This document shows, piece after piece, positions 48,298 through 59,012 of a stretch of DNA of 64,000 nucleotides (positions are counted from its first letter, which is position 1; every line of letters starts with the position of its first letter). The DNA lies in contig CP053161.1 of the NCBI GenBank assembly GCA_014607495.2, positions 10,363,115-10,427,114 on the forward strand, read 5' to 3'. The position numbers were made by a program, and so were the translations under genes. The notes below the pieces were generated by a model. That model did no database searches. It worked only from the letters and a program-made list of their open reading frames with translations, and had not been told where the DNA came from. The stretch comes from Carposina sasakii (taxonomy: Eukaryota > Arthropoda > Insecta > Lepidoptera > Carposinidae).

Positions 48298-48560
48298 TAC
48301 AGGATGTAACAGAAAGGGTATGTAAGCGAAAAGCTATGTAAATAGCCCACTAAAAGGAACCTATCCACAAAATTTGAGGCTCGAAATCACATGTTTATTT
48401 TTCCAGATAGTATGGAGAATTCCTAAACAACTCAGAAATGTTCATACAATCTTGGAAAACAAACATGTGATTTCGAGTCTCATATTTTGGAAATAGGTTC
48501 TTTATAGTGGGCTATTTGTATAGCTTTTCGCTTAATATACCCTTTCTGTTACACCCTGTA
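48298..48560. mobile_element. Foldback MITE with TACAGGRTGTAACAG ends
   Basis: The arms are about 108 bp. The left arm starts tacaggatgtaacagaaagg and the right arm, complemented, starts tacagggtgtaacagaaagg; both continue with agcgaaaagc and ctcgaaatcacatgttt. TA flanks both ends (48296-48297, 48561-48562), fitting a TA target duplication as in Tc1/mariner, although TA-rich context weakens this. Broken relatives lie at 520-755. Confidence 0.85.
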
Positions 48561-48877
48561 TATAAGCAAGGTAATTTAAGTACAGTGTAAGTAAATTAGG
48601 TTTGGAAGCCGCTGGTAAAATATAGTCCTATGTCTCACCATGGCTCTTACATCATCTAGACTAGACTAAACTTACTATCTAATATTATTGACAATTGATC
48701 GTATCTTAGACCTTCGAATACCTCGTTTGTATACCATTCTGATATTTTGATAAAACTGTCAAATAACATTGGAGGCTTATCATTGTATCAGAGCCTGACA
48801 CCACGTTGTAGCGCAAAATTTGGGCTTACGTAAGTTTATTGTATTGAAAATTATAAATTGACATGCAAGAATATTAC

Positions 48878-49144
48878 TTCTACGCTGCTCTGGGAGGGAA
48901 AAATTAAAACATATAATACTACAGCTACTTCTCTTCCCGGGCATACTGTACAAGTCAGTAGAGGGACAAGAGGGTCTTGGTGTTTTGTAGGCGATGGGCT
49001 GACCACCTGTCACTATTAACGAACTTGTACATCTCACTCAACTATACCCTCGAAATTGGTCAGAAGTGCCACCATGTGGTTCTGTCGGCCCTTGGTGCTC
49101 TGCCTACCCCGTAATGGATAAAGGCGTGATTATATGTATGTATT
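48878..49144 (+). mobile_element. Element B, full-length copy
   Basis: The copy runs from ttctacgctgctctgggag to aaggcgtgattatatgtatg with all internal blocks of 26668-26934. A degenerate A copy begins 64 bp downstream. Confidence 0.85.
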
Positions 49145-49207
49145 TAAGAATATTACATACTTAAATATCCAAATACTTCTGAGCACTGACTGATGTGGGG
49201 CATCACT

Positions 49208-49380
49208 TGAATACATCAGCTGCGTCTCCTTCTATGCATGTCATATGAGTCGACTAAGAATTTAAGGGGTATCTCAGGTGATCAGCTAGCAACTTGTCAC
49301 TGATCATTTACATAAACCTGGCTGTAGGACCTGCTAATAGCCACCTATTTTGGAAACACAGCCATGTATGTATGTATGGA
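49208..49380 (+). mobile_element. Element A with (TATG)n tail
   Basis: The element starts tgaatacatcagctgcgtct, contains gtcatatgagtcgactaag, tatctcaggtgatcagc and aacttgtcactgatca, and ends ttggaaacacagccatgtat-gtatgta. Related copies are at 55543, 58928, 59491 and 44300. No ORF is present. Confidence 0.75.
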
Positions 49381-49599
49381 TTCTTCTGATATTGCGAAAT
49401 CAAGAGCATAATTTTAAAGTAACTTAAAAGATATAATTTTTTTAAAACGAAAAACCGACTGTTGTGTACGACGTTTAGAGGGCATAATATTGTCAGATTT
49501 ATATGCCAACAAATGATTAAATAGGCCACATGACAAAAGAGAGAAATGACTAGGCTTCGAAACTTTACGTCTGATAACATAAGCAACATATAATTACAC

Positions 49600-49755
49600 T
49601 CCGTCTTCCCGCCCTGTTCCCAATCATTTGGGGTCGGTGCAATATGTAGGTACTCTTCTTTTATTCATCCCTATTATCCGTCATCTCGTTATTCTCATGT
49701 CTACCTCTTCCTCTATAACCATCTTACTTCGGACACGGCTTAACGCAACATATAA
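49600..49755 (-). mobile_element. LINE 3' end fragment (…CTDPK-type C-terminus)
   Basis: The minus strand gives VRSKMVIEEEVDMRITR and PTYCTDPK in broken frames, related to 22395-22556. It is decayed. Confidence 0.5.
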
Positions 49756-49773
49756 TTTCACCACTTAACACAT

Positions 49774-49842
49774 TATCTTCATAAGCCTATTGCAGTCCAC
49801 TACTGGACGTAGGCCTCCCCCTGCCATAGGGGGATTTTGTTA
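49774..49842 (-). mobile_element. RTE-like LINE 3' end fragment
   Basis: The tail cttcataagcctattgcag, then tccactactggacgtaggcc and catagggggatttt, matches 56357-56440. Confidence 0.75.
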
Positions 49843-49854
49843 CTAAAAAGTTCC

Positions 49855-50282
49855 ACTATCTGTTTTTCGGCGGCTCCATCATCAGACCCTCGTTTCCTTT
49901 ATATTATGTGTAGCTGACCAAAATTCTCTATAAAAATCTAAAAACGGACTACTCGTGCCTATTATATTTGAGGATATCCCTAGATTCCATAGAGATTCCA
50001 TCATCAGATGTTATGTTTTATATGTAGGTGACCAAAACGCTCAGTAAAAGTGTAAAAATAAACTACATGTGCCTACAATATTCGAGGATTGCCCTCGATT
50101 TCTCCAAGATCCCATCATCAGACCCTGATCTGGTGAATATGGGACCAACCTGGAAGTATACCAGGACCAACTATAAAAAAATTGAAATCCGTTCATAAAT
50201 GACGGAGTTCTGAGGTAACACACATAAAAAAAAGAAAAAATATACAGACGAATTGATAACCTCTCTTTTTGAAGTCGGTTAA
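49855..50282 (+). mobile_element. GAAGTCGGTT-ending element with ~120-bp tandem module
   Basis: Two tandem units and a partial third, with ccatcatcaga starting each, share gtagctgaccaaaa/gtaggtgaccaaaa, ctactcgtgcctattatatt/ctacatgtgcctacaatatt and gaggat.tccct. They are followed by tctggtgaatatgggacc and a tail with tacagacgaattgataacct and gaagtcggttaa. The tail is shared with 46660-46862, but the tandem module is different. Confidence 0.7.
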
Positions 50283-51114
50283 TAAATAGAATCGAAACAT
50301 AAGTACTATTTCTGTTAATTTTGGATATAACATTAACTTTCAACAGGAGTACTATTCTAAATTTATACCAACCTAACTACACGAGTTATACCAAGACTTA
50401 TTACCTCAGAAATAAACTGAATGCAAGCTTAGGATATTATTATGCTGTAATTGGAATAGTAAATTGCATTACTTAGAAACTGGTTTCAAGGTAAGCAGAA
50501 TTGACAAGATTATCTACAAGTAGTAGCTTTGAAAATTTTATTAATGTGACTCTTACGAGTTCAAATAAATCAAGTTTATCAAGTTCTACCTACAATTTAA
50601 ATACAAAGTACTAGGGGGCAAGAGACAAAATTCAAACGTGAAAATCGAAACTAAAAAAATCCTATTGATAAAAGCAAACTTAACAAGAAGGTGGCGACAA
50701 CTGTGATTGCAAGACGTTATTTGTAGAATCATAGGTTGAATATGCACATAATGGTAGACGACTTGATCTGGAACTAAATCATAAGCTTTAGCAAAATCTT
50801 ATTTATCTTCTGCGATAGTAGCAAGTGGCTCCACCATTGTTGCATTTTGTGCAACTGTACGTACTTTGTACACAAATGTCAAATAAGACGTGACAAATAA
50901 AATGGCGCAGGTCGTTCGAATCACCTCTCACTTTTAGTAAAGTTCACCGTACAGTCTGTCACTAAGCGATAGGTAACTAACTAGGTAAATAGTAGGTACT
51001 TAAAAATGTAATGTACATTGAATGTCTTTTTAAAGTCAACCTCTGTAAACGAAATCGGTGCTATTAATAAACTTAATATAAACAAAGTGTAAATCTATAA
51101 TATATACGCACCCA
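50283..51114. other. No recognised feature
   Basis: AT-rich, nothing supported. Confidence 0.4.
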
Positions 51115-51271
51115 TTAAATAGGCCATTTGACAAAACACGATATGATAAACCGATTTATCGACATTTGGCCTGTCAAAATACAATAAACATAGCCGCCAT
51201 GTTGAATTTTGTATAGAGACGATACGATATCGTACGATAAGATATCCACGATGCGTGGTCATGCTAGGGGG
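51115..51271 (-). mobile_element. CCTAGCATGACC-end MITE, copy 1
   Basis: The sequence is collinear with the complement of 62018-62173. Shared blocks are aaacacgatatgataaaccg, atttatcgaca, gccgccatgttgaattttg, atagagacgatac, cacgatgcgtggtcatgcta. The end with ggtcatgctaggggg is intact; the other end has decayed. Confidence 0.75.
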
Positions 51272-51644
51272 TATGTATACATGAGTACTTAAGGAGAAAG
51301 TTATAGTGAGAACGTGAAATTGAGAAAACGTAAGCATTCAGGCAGCTTCTTAAAGGCGAGCTTATACCAAAGTCTCGTTTGTTATTCTACAGAACAATAT
51401 TGAAATAACTTTGCTTGTTGTATCAAAACTCAATGTATTCAAGGGAAATGGAATATTGGAAAAATCAAAGTTTCGTTTGTCTAAGATACGAAGTTTTCTT
51501 CGGTTTGTGTATTTTGAAATGAATTTATTTTAGTTCAGTTAGAACATGATTGGTTTTTTACTAGTCGGTGTTTGTTATTGTCTAGGATGAAATTTTAGAT
51601 GAAATGTAACGTTCGAAGGATTCGTGTACATTCTACATGATACA
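51272..51644. other. No recognised feature
   Basis: AT-rich, nothing supported. Confidence 0.35.
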
Positions 51645-52212
51645 CGGGTGTGTTCCCGAAATGGGATACCCAAACACCAGGATAACAGAGGAGATACCAC
51701 GGCGACGTTATGCTAATCGTGGTACCCCTATATCAGGGATGGCGAACCTTTAGTGATATACGTGCCATTTTTCATGAGACAAATAGTTATTATATCTATG
51801 ACGTGCCATCAAATAATTTAGGCATATTGATATTATTGAACAAAAATAAAACTAGATATTAAGTATACTATACTATTTATTGAAAATTCTAAAGTACAAT
51901 TATCGGTATGTAATGTTACTATTTTAACATATAAAAAATTGTGCAATTTCTGCTGTTTCAAATTAGATGCGAAGTATTTTATGTCAGGCTCTTACTTTGT
52001 TACTTTCAGCAGAATACAAGCTGCTGAACTAGAGTCATCTGACAAACAGTTTCGATGCAATTTTTTAATGTTATTCATTCTCATCTGTATCATTCGGCGT
52101 GCCTGAACTATTTTGTTGCGTGCCAGGGGTGGCACGCGTGCCATTGGTTCGCCATCCCTGCCCTATATGATCCTCCAGATCAGGCTACCCCATTTCGAGG
52201 ATTTCTGTATGT
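51645..52212. mobile_element. CGAAATGGGGTA repeat family, host of the hAT insertion
   Basis: Without the inserted 427-bp element the host is about 140 bp. It starts gtgttcccgaaatgggatac and ends ggctaccccatttcgagga, followed by a tgtatgtatt tail. Its ends are inverted (cgaaatgggata / taccccatttcg). A relative in reverse orientation is at 6824. Confidence 0.6.
51734..52160. mobile_element. hAT-like non-autonomous element, 427 bp, with 8-bp TSD
   Basis: The 15-bp terminal inverted repeats are perfect: cagggatggcgaacc on the left and ggttcgccatccctg on the right, with further subterminal similarity (cgtgcca). The element is flanked by an exact 8-bp direct duplication, ccctatat (51726-51733 and 52161-52168). 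CAG…CTG ends and 8-bp duplications are hAT hallmarks. There is no transposase, so it is a MITE or deletion derivative. Confidence 0.92.
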
Positions 52213-52225
52213 ATTATTATTGGAA

Positions 52226-52478
52226 TTCTATGCTGCTCTGGGAGTGAAAAAAAAAACGTATAATACAGCTGCTTCTCTTCCCGGGCACACTGTACAAGTC
52301 AGTAGAGGAACAAGAGGGTGTTGGTGTTTTGTACGCGATGGGCTGACCACCTGTCACTACAAATCGAACTTGTACATCTCAGCTATACCTTCAAAATTGG
52401 TCAGAAGTGGCACCATGTAGTTCTATCGGCTCTGCCTACCCCGTAAGGGATAAAGGCGTGATTATATGTTTGTATGTG
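52226..52478 (+). mobile_element. Element B, full-length copy
   Basis: The copy runs from ttctatgctgctctgggagt to aaggcgtgattatatgtttg with a small deletion after ctatcggc. It begins just after the TATG-like tail of the preceding CGAAATGGGGTA repeat. Confidence 0.85.
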
Positions 52479-52837
52479 TTATCATTTTCCCAATATTTTT
52501 TTGCTCAAATAATAAAATAATAAATCATTTCGTAATCATTTATTTGTTGTGAACTGTACGCTGCGCTTTAAGCTCCAGTTATCATAATAAAGCTATAGAA
52601 ATAAAAATAATACTTGTAATGTTGTGCAATAGTCGCATAATTCATTCGAATTTTATGACTTAATCTTATAACCAAAAACGGTTGAATCGTGAGCTGGTAT
52701 CAAGATAGTGTCCATTTGATTTCCATGTAATATCTATTCAGTTTTATTATTCCTTTACAGATGTGACGAATGTAACATTTTAAGTCGTTTATAAATAGGT
52801 ACCTGGTAGATACAAAAAACGTGTTGTCGAAATTATA

Positions 52838-52905
52838 GGTAGCCAGAACTGCAGAATCATAAAGGAGATCTTAGAGCCACGTCTAGCATAGCGAGGACAG
52901 ATATA
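52838..52905 (+). repeat. Short repeat F (gtagccagaactgcag)
   Basis: The sequence gtagccagaactgcagaatc, aaaggagatcttagagccac and gtctagcatagcgagg aligns with 61468-61530 and 63618-63685. It has no clear ends and may be a piece of the CGAAATGGGGTA family, as 6848 suggests. Confidence 0.5.
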
Positions 52906-52977
52906 AATGATGAGTGACAAGTTTGATATCGTATTGCCTGAAATAATGCTCGGATTCCGACTAGAACTATAATCGAA

Positions 52978-53277
52978 TTAGTAGACTCCTCTGTGTTCGA
53001 CGTGTCTGACAGAAGATGCAGTTGTTTTAGAAAGAAGTTTCTCAGTTTCGGGTATTAGCTGGTATGCATCAGGTAAAGCTGCAGTAATGAACATTATATC
53101 ATAGTCATATTGTATTCCGAAAAAGCCTTTCAAAACAACATCTGTAGCGCGAGATATCTTTCCATGGTACCAGTAATGCAAGCTGAATTTATTGTAAAAG
53201 ATTTGTGAGCGCCAATGCTGCAATTTGACTATCGGAAAATATATTTTATGATGGCCGCCGCAGTTTGTCCCGCTTAA
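52978..53277 (-). CDS. Candidate coding segment of unknown function (possible terminal exon)
   Basis: The minus strand is open from about 53358 to a TAA at 52978-52980. The last ~80 codons look protein-like: HYWYHGKISRATDVVLKGFF, then DYDIMFITAALPDAYQLIPE, TEKLLSKTT, ending RHVEHRGVY. There is no upstream ATG in frame. If real it would be an exon, and a plausible 3' splice acceptor (aaattgcag) ends at about 53218 on the minus strand. I do not recognise the protein family. It could equally be a chance open frame or a fragment of an old element; no partner exon was found. Confidence 0.22.
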   Translation of the reverse strand, partial: LSGTNCGGHHKIYFPIVKLQHWRSQIFYNKFSLHYWYHGKISRATDVVLKGFFGIQYDYDIMFITAALPDAYQLIPETEKLLSKTTASSVRHVEHRGVY

Positions 53278-53496
53278 TGGCGGCTTGGACCGTTTTTGGG
53301 GAGAATGTGTTGACGGTGGTGATTTGTGGGTGTTTGGGGATTTTTTTGATGATTCCAACGGATTATTGGATCTACATTATGTGGGAGATGAGAATGTATG
53401 GCAATTGGATACTAGTGGACATATTTCTTTTTCTTTATATCTACTTCCTCCCAATACGCCAAAACTCAAGTAGACCCAATCAACTACTTCATCTGG

Positions 53497-53801
53497 ACGT
53501 CTACTCTAAAGTGACGATAAACGAAGTATCGGCCGAATATCGAGGTGTTTCCTACTACGAACTTCGTCCGATCGGATCAGTCGCGCCGTTTTTTCATTCG
53601 GTCTGATCGAACTCTATTTGACAGGTATAAGGCTAGATAATAGAAAGCTTATAATATTAGTTATTGTGAATTATTCTCTATGGTTCCGAATATTTGAACT
53701 CAGATGAATTCGAAGCAATTTCGTAGTAGCAAAGATCAAAGGCTTTTTCGGGCTTCGGTCGGACCGAAAGATTCGAAAGCGGCATTTCAGAGTAGACCCC
53801 C
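53497..53801. mobile_element. GGTCTACTCTGAA-TIR MITE, free copy
   Basis: The copy is about 305 bp and collinear with 3704-4021, which proves that element is independent of its host there. The ends are acgtctactctaaagtg and, complemented, agggggtctactctgaaatg. Internal blocks cgaagtatcggccgaatatc and ggctagataatagaaagc are shared. There is no clear target duplication. Confidence 0.8.
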
Positions 53802-54376
53802 TGACTCCATCATCGGAGTTTTATCATAGTTTGAGACATTGATCAAATGTGTCATGTGACATTTTAAAAATAATTTGTATTACAACTTACAACCCTTTGT
53901 ACAAACAATAGCAATCCCATAAAAAATATCACTTAACCGACACAGACTTGCAAGCCATCAATTACTAAGGTACTTGCTAAAAAAGTTCTCCGATATGCTC
54001 CAACTATTTCTGCCCTTCTATTATGGTATTTTTATACTAAAAATTTTAAAATGGTATCTATTTACTTATAGCAATTTTGTGATATTAACTTACATTGTCA
54101 GAAAGGCCTACAGCGAAATATATTTAAAAATATGTTCACCAAAGTTGGTAGGTACAAAAGCAGCAAATTAAATGTACACTTCACTTTACACACTCTCGGT
54201 CATACCTATTATCACGTACTTGTATTAAAATGTATTCTGTAATGTAAGAACAATAAGGTTAAAGTAAGGATATGGTAGACAGTAAATTGTTTAGTAAGTA
54301 TATCTATACATACCTATACCTACGAAGATATATTTATGAACCATGTATAAAATATCAATAGATTGTAAAATAGTAG
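53802..54376. other. No recognised feature
   Basis: AT-rich, nothing supported. Confidence 0.35.
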
Positions 54377-54518
54377 AGTTGGTCGCCCTTCGCTCAGATG
54401 GACCGATCACTTGAGATAGTAACTGGATGGCAAAAACGGGAGATTGAGCCTTGTGGCGTGCTCTGGTGGAGGCATACGTCCACCAGTGGACTACAATTAG
54501 GCTGAAGATGATGATTAT
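54377..54518 (+). mobile_element. RTE-like LINE 3' end with GATGATGATT tail
   Basis: The plus strand begins in the coding end (VGRPSLRWTDHLR equivalent, broken by stop codons), continues with actggatggcaaaaacggga, gccttgtggcgtgctctgg and gtccaccagtggactac, and ends ggctgaagatgatgatt. It is the sense-strand counterpart of 16501-16755. Confidence 0.78.
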
Positions 54519-55542
54519 GTAAAATATATAAATATCCATCAAATAATCATCTATAATCAGTGATCACACTTAAATAAAACTAGTATTAAATATGCTCACA
54601 TTTATAAAATTTACCTATCCCATGCAGCTATCGGCCCTCAGGTAATGGATATTCGAAATTACTTTATTTTCACAACAAATCATAACTATAATTAGTTCTT
54701 CCATTTACACTTAATGGAAACTATCTGGTTTTCAAGTTATTTTTATCAGCAAAGTTATTTCTTCACTAGCAAAGTTAATAACGCGTCAACTCGACCCCTG
54801 GGCAGTTAAAAACGTTAAAAGCTCAAAATGATGGAAGACAGTTGTTAATCACCAAAAACAGAAAACTACTTGAACACTAAATATAACTCAAAGAACTCTC
54901 AGCTGTAAACTGAGGCCAGAAAGTTTAAATTCCACTTTGAACCAACCAGTATTAAGCAGATGGTGGAGTGAAGCCATTTAATTACAGACTTTAAAAATAG
55001 GTTTGCAATAATTGGTTCTAGGGACAAAAAGAGACGTAAAATAAACTTCACTCATAAACTGATGGAAAGAATAAGTCAAACAGAAGCGACAGAGACAAAT
55101 ATACTATACTAAATAGTTTCTGACTAACTCAAAATTATGAATTTAGAGAAAGATGACAGGTTTTCAGAAAATAGACTTAAGCAATCTTCACTAAAACAAA
55201 GTTCAACCCAGGCCTTCGTCTTTAATGAACATCGGAAAATTATACGTTGTTTAACTACTTAGTGACCGCATGTAATTAAAACCACAAAGGATTTTATATC
55301 TAAATAGGTAATCAAAGAAATTAAATAAATGTATGGACCAAGCTAAATTTGCCATGACTAAAACAATAGTTGGAAAGTAAATTACGCAGTAATTTCTTGG
55401 ACATAATTATGTAGAACGTCGTACGGACTACAATACGATAGTCCTTCCTAATGTTTGTCAGCAACGTTGTAAATTTGATACACGTCTCCAGTTTATGCAA
55501 CATATATAATTTATATGCCAATGCTGATGCAGGATTTCTCTA
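54519..55542. other. No recognised feature
   Basis: AT-rich, nothing supported. Confidence 0.4.
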
Positions 55543-55785
55543 AAATACATCAGCTGCATCTCCTTCTTACATGTCGTAAGAGTCGACTAAGGAATTCAAG
55601 GGCGTTGTTCTCTCAGGTGATGAGCTAAACTTGTCAGTGATTTTATCACTGACCCTGTAGTGCTAAACGTCGCTGTATAATAAAGTTGATCTCGATAATG
55701 CAGTTCTGACTACTTCATTTCTGGAAACACAGTATTTACCTACCTACATGCATAAAATCACGCCTCTCTCCCGTATGTATGTATC
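55543..55785 (+). mobile_element. Element A followed by a remnant of a (TATG)n-tailed repeat
   Basis: Blocks: aaatacatcagctgcatctc, catgtcgtaagagtcgacta, gggcgttgttctctcagg, aacttgtcagtga, then tttctggaaacacagta, cataaaatcacgcctc and gtatgtatgtat. The last part is related to the B-type end (cgtgattatatg in complement). A short hairpin (gtcagtga/tcactgac) lies at 55637-55657. Confidence 0.65.
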
Positions 55786-56356
55786 AACTTTTATATAAAT
55801 ATCTGCGTATATTTCAGTAGTTCCTGGGAAGGTTTAATCGCAATCGCAAAATAGATAACTATTAATTAATATTATATCTATAAATGATAGTTATTAGCGT
55901 AACAATATCTCATAATTTCAGTGAAGTAACTATTTAAATTCGATTAATTGAAGCTTAGCTACGTTGATACCTATTTGTTAACGGATTTCCACAGGAAACT
56001 GTCAATTGAATTTCATCAAAACCTAGCCCTAATTAAATGTGCATTATTATCAGTAATGCACATCGTGATTAATTACAGAATTAATTAAAAAATGGCTTTA
56101 CAGATTCAAGATCTACAAATTATTTTTCCAAGTTGCAAAATGATTTATTAAAAGACGTGGTTTAATTATAATTTTAATAACTTCTACGTCACCTTGTCCT
56201 TTCTGCTCGTATTAATCAATATGACAATAATTTGACAAAAAAATCGGGACCGGTACTCGCTCGTTGATTAAAATAGTTGACAGCATTGCATATTGCTTCG
56301 TTTTAATGTCAAGGCATAGAATGTCGTGGCGGTGAGATGTTTTTATACACATTGGC
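55786..56356. other. No recognised feature
   Basis: AT-rich, nothing supported. Confidence 0.4.
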
Positions 56357-56480
56357 TCTTCTTCTTAAGTCTATTGCTGTCAACTGCTGGACGTAGGCCT
56401 CCCCCAGGGCACGCCACAAGGCTACTCCCATAGGGGGATTTTTGCCCATAGTCACCACGATGGGCAGGCGGGTTGGTGAC
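56357..56480 (-). mobile_element. RTE-like LINE 3' end
   Basis: Blocks cttcttcttaagtctattgc, caactgctggacgtaggcct, cagggcacgccacaaggct, catagggggatttttgccc and gtcaccacgatgggcaggcg. This 124-bp end is nearly identical in organisation to 63429-63592 on the other strand. Confidence 0.8.
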
Positions 56481-58257
56481 ACATTGGCTACGGCGGTAAT
56501 AATACTTTAAACAATATTTCACTGTATAAGATTATGGCAATCTTCTGGCACTCATTCTTTACTTTACATATTATATTAAAAAATATTTCCTATTATATAT
56601 CTTATTAAGTTGTATGTAACTTTCTTTATGTAACATTTATTAATTTGGGAGATTCGAAGTTTTCACTCATTAAACTAAATTTTTCATGTATTCATAATGT
56701 TAAGTTACGTATATTTTTATTCAGGCGTTTTAAAATGTGAATTTACATCACTTTATATGGGAGAAAAACCAGTCACCTCACAACAATTTAGATGAATAAT
56801 AAAAGTGCCCTTAGGCTACTAAAATACATATAAACTTTAATTTACACTATCCGTCCTGTCCTTTTCATTTCTTCATATACAACATTCATTTATTTCTCGT
56901 TGGTTATCCCTAGGCTAGATTAATTAAGGAATACCAGTGAAGCGACTTTAGAGTCACCGATCTACCGACATTGAGTTAAGTGGATACCGCAAAGAACCAT
57001 GTATGTAGCAAATATAGGTACTTTATCCCTTTCTTGGCATTTTATTATGATTAAAAGAATACAATAACTGACAAATTTCGATACCAAACTGACATAAATT
57101 TCTAAAAATTATTATATTAGTATATTTTAACTAACTAACTTAGCGCCAGTTTTATGTCAAGTAACAAGAAAAAAAGATATATTAAAACAAACTTCATAAT
57201 GTTTTACAACAGCACGCTCAACACCGGGCCCTTGTAACGCCTGAAACATCATAATAATGTCCTACATCAGGTCAGATATTTCTTATAAATTCTAAGGGTT
57301 TTGACGTACAAATTTTTCTATGCGAATCCTATTTTATGTACTCACAATATGCATATCTTGCCTTGAAAGCCTGCACTACAAAGCTAAGTTAGCGTCTACT
57401 TGTCCCTATGTCTGTGCATTACACATACTGCCTGTACCGGTTGCTTGACAGGTGTAGTACAAAAATAGAGTGTAAATGTAAAGGTAATTGACAAACCCGT
57501 GAGCTTTGCTCCAAGCCGGGCTATTACATCGACAGCTTGTTTTAACTGCATTTAGCAAACAATTACGCATATTCTTGTTACGATGTTTTTTTTTATAATA
57601 GAGCGAATATTCCACTACTGTAATGTTTGTTAGATATTAAACAAATAATTTTATTCTTGAAGAATAATATTCTCTGGTGTACCGTGTAATTTAGATTATC
57701 GATGTCTTTCTATATATCAAATGATAGCTTGCAAAAATATTTTTACCTTCCACTCAAGAACAAGTTAATATGCATGTAGATATAATATAACAAAACAGCC
57801 AAAGCATATTATATAAAACTAAGAGCAGAATCCTACGACTTCGTGTGCGTAAATTCTAGAATTCCGTTTCTCCCATTCTCGTGACTATTGTAATAATCTT
57901 TATTAATGTTATACTACAAAGAACACACGTTTCAGACCTCTAAGATCGATGGTTTAACCTGTGCGTTGAGGCATCAATCATTCAGGACAAAGCATTTTAT
58001 ATGTACACATAGAATATGAAGGTAAAGCATCAAAATACAAATTATATCAAGCAATGACCAAGTTACCTGCAAACCACGCTCAACTCAAACATCTCAATCA
58101 ACATAATAAAAGTCGATACACAGTAACATTCTGTCCGGAACTGTACCACAATCCAATATTTAGGTTACCGCCAAACCAAGTCTATTGTGCGGAGTAAAAC
58201 GTTCCTGGTTAAAAAATGGCTAAAACACAAGCGGGTGGCGATAAATCTATATAAATC
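56481..58257. other. No recognised feature
   Basis: AT-rich and apparently unique. An open segment on the minus strand at 57406-57615 has no motif. Confidence 0.4.
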
Positions 58258-58585
58258 TACTAGTGATCGCCCACGACTTCGCCCGCGTAAAGAGGAATTT
58301 TGAACAATTATTGCACCCGTGCAAAGGCGGGCCGGGTCGCTAGTTATAAATATAAAACTTACTCTATCTAATAAAAATAACTGCATCAAAACCGTTGTGT
58401 ATAACTGCATCATAAGGAAAACGGGAAGCGTTGTGTAGGGTGTTTTTTTGTGGTTTAAAAGTATTCTATCATGAAATAAAGTAAGTTTATGCCAAAAAAA
58501 GCTGGAATTTTTTTTTTAAATTTTTTTATACCTACCTACATAAGGACAGACAGCGGGAAGCGACTTTGTTTTATATATAGGTATA
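58258..58585 (-). mobile_element. SINE-like element with a TACAGGATG-family piece inside
   Basis: On the minus strand the order is aacaaagtcgcttcccgctg and tctgtcctt at one end, then an inserted piece, then acaacggttttgatgcag, attagatagagtaag, ctagcgacccggcccgcc, ttgcacgggtgcaataatt and gcgggcgaagtcgtgggcg. The inserted part (about 58437-58545) has ggcataaacttactttattt and ccacaaaaaaacaccct, the right portion of the TACAGGATG family at 61360-61448. Confidence 0.6.
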
Positions 58586-58927
58586 TGTTGTAATATCGTG
58601 TTATTTCAAAAATCTCTACACATTATTTAAACTAAACTAAGTCTAACTTTAGTAGATATTCCATAAACATCTTTTTAGTAAGTAACGCGAGCTTAATTTT
58701 CTGGCGCGAATCTTTGATAGCCAAATAAGTCGCACTTGTACTGTATGAAATATACTAATAGAATTTATTTAAAATATCAGTGATCTTACCACAAGTGCAT
58801 ATCCCCATTTATATACTCGTAACCTAGTTTTTAGAACTGTCGACTATGTACCTATATACGAGACAATTGAAGTCAAAGATAGCGAAAAATTTCCAGGAAT
58901 TTCCACTATGATGAAAGTCTGTTCAAA
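58586..58927. other. No recognised feature
   Basis: AT-rich, nothing supported. Confidence 0.35.
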
Positions 58928-59012
58928 AGAATACATCAGCTGCATCTCCTTCATCTCGTAAGAGTCTAAGAGTCTACTAACTCCGGCTTACTCAGCAGCA
59001 ATTTGTTACTTT
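58928..59012 (+). mobile_element. Element A, 5' fragment
   Basis: The sequence gaatacatcagctgcatctc, ctcgtaagagtctaag and cagcaatttgttac is a short, diverged copy of the start of element A. Confidence 0.6.

Noticed and set aside
53265..53606. Open frames of 62 and 113 codons on the plus strand
   Set aside because: They overlap the candidate minus-strand segment and run into a MITE, so at least part of them is repeat sequence with no coding history.
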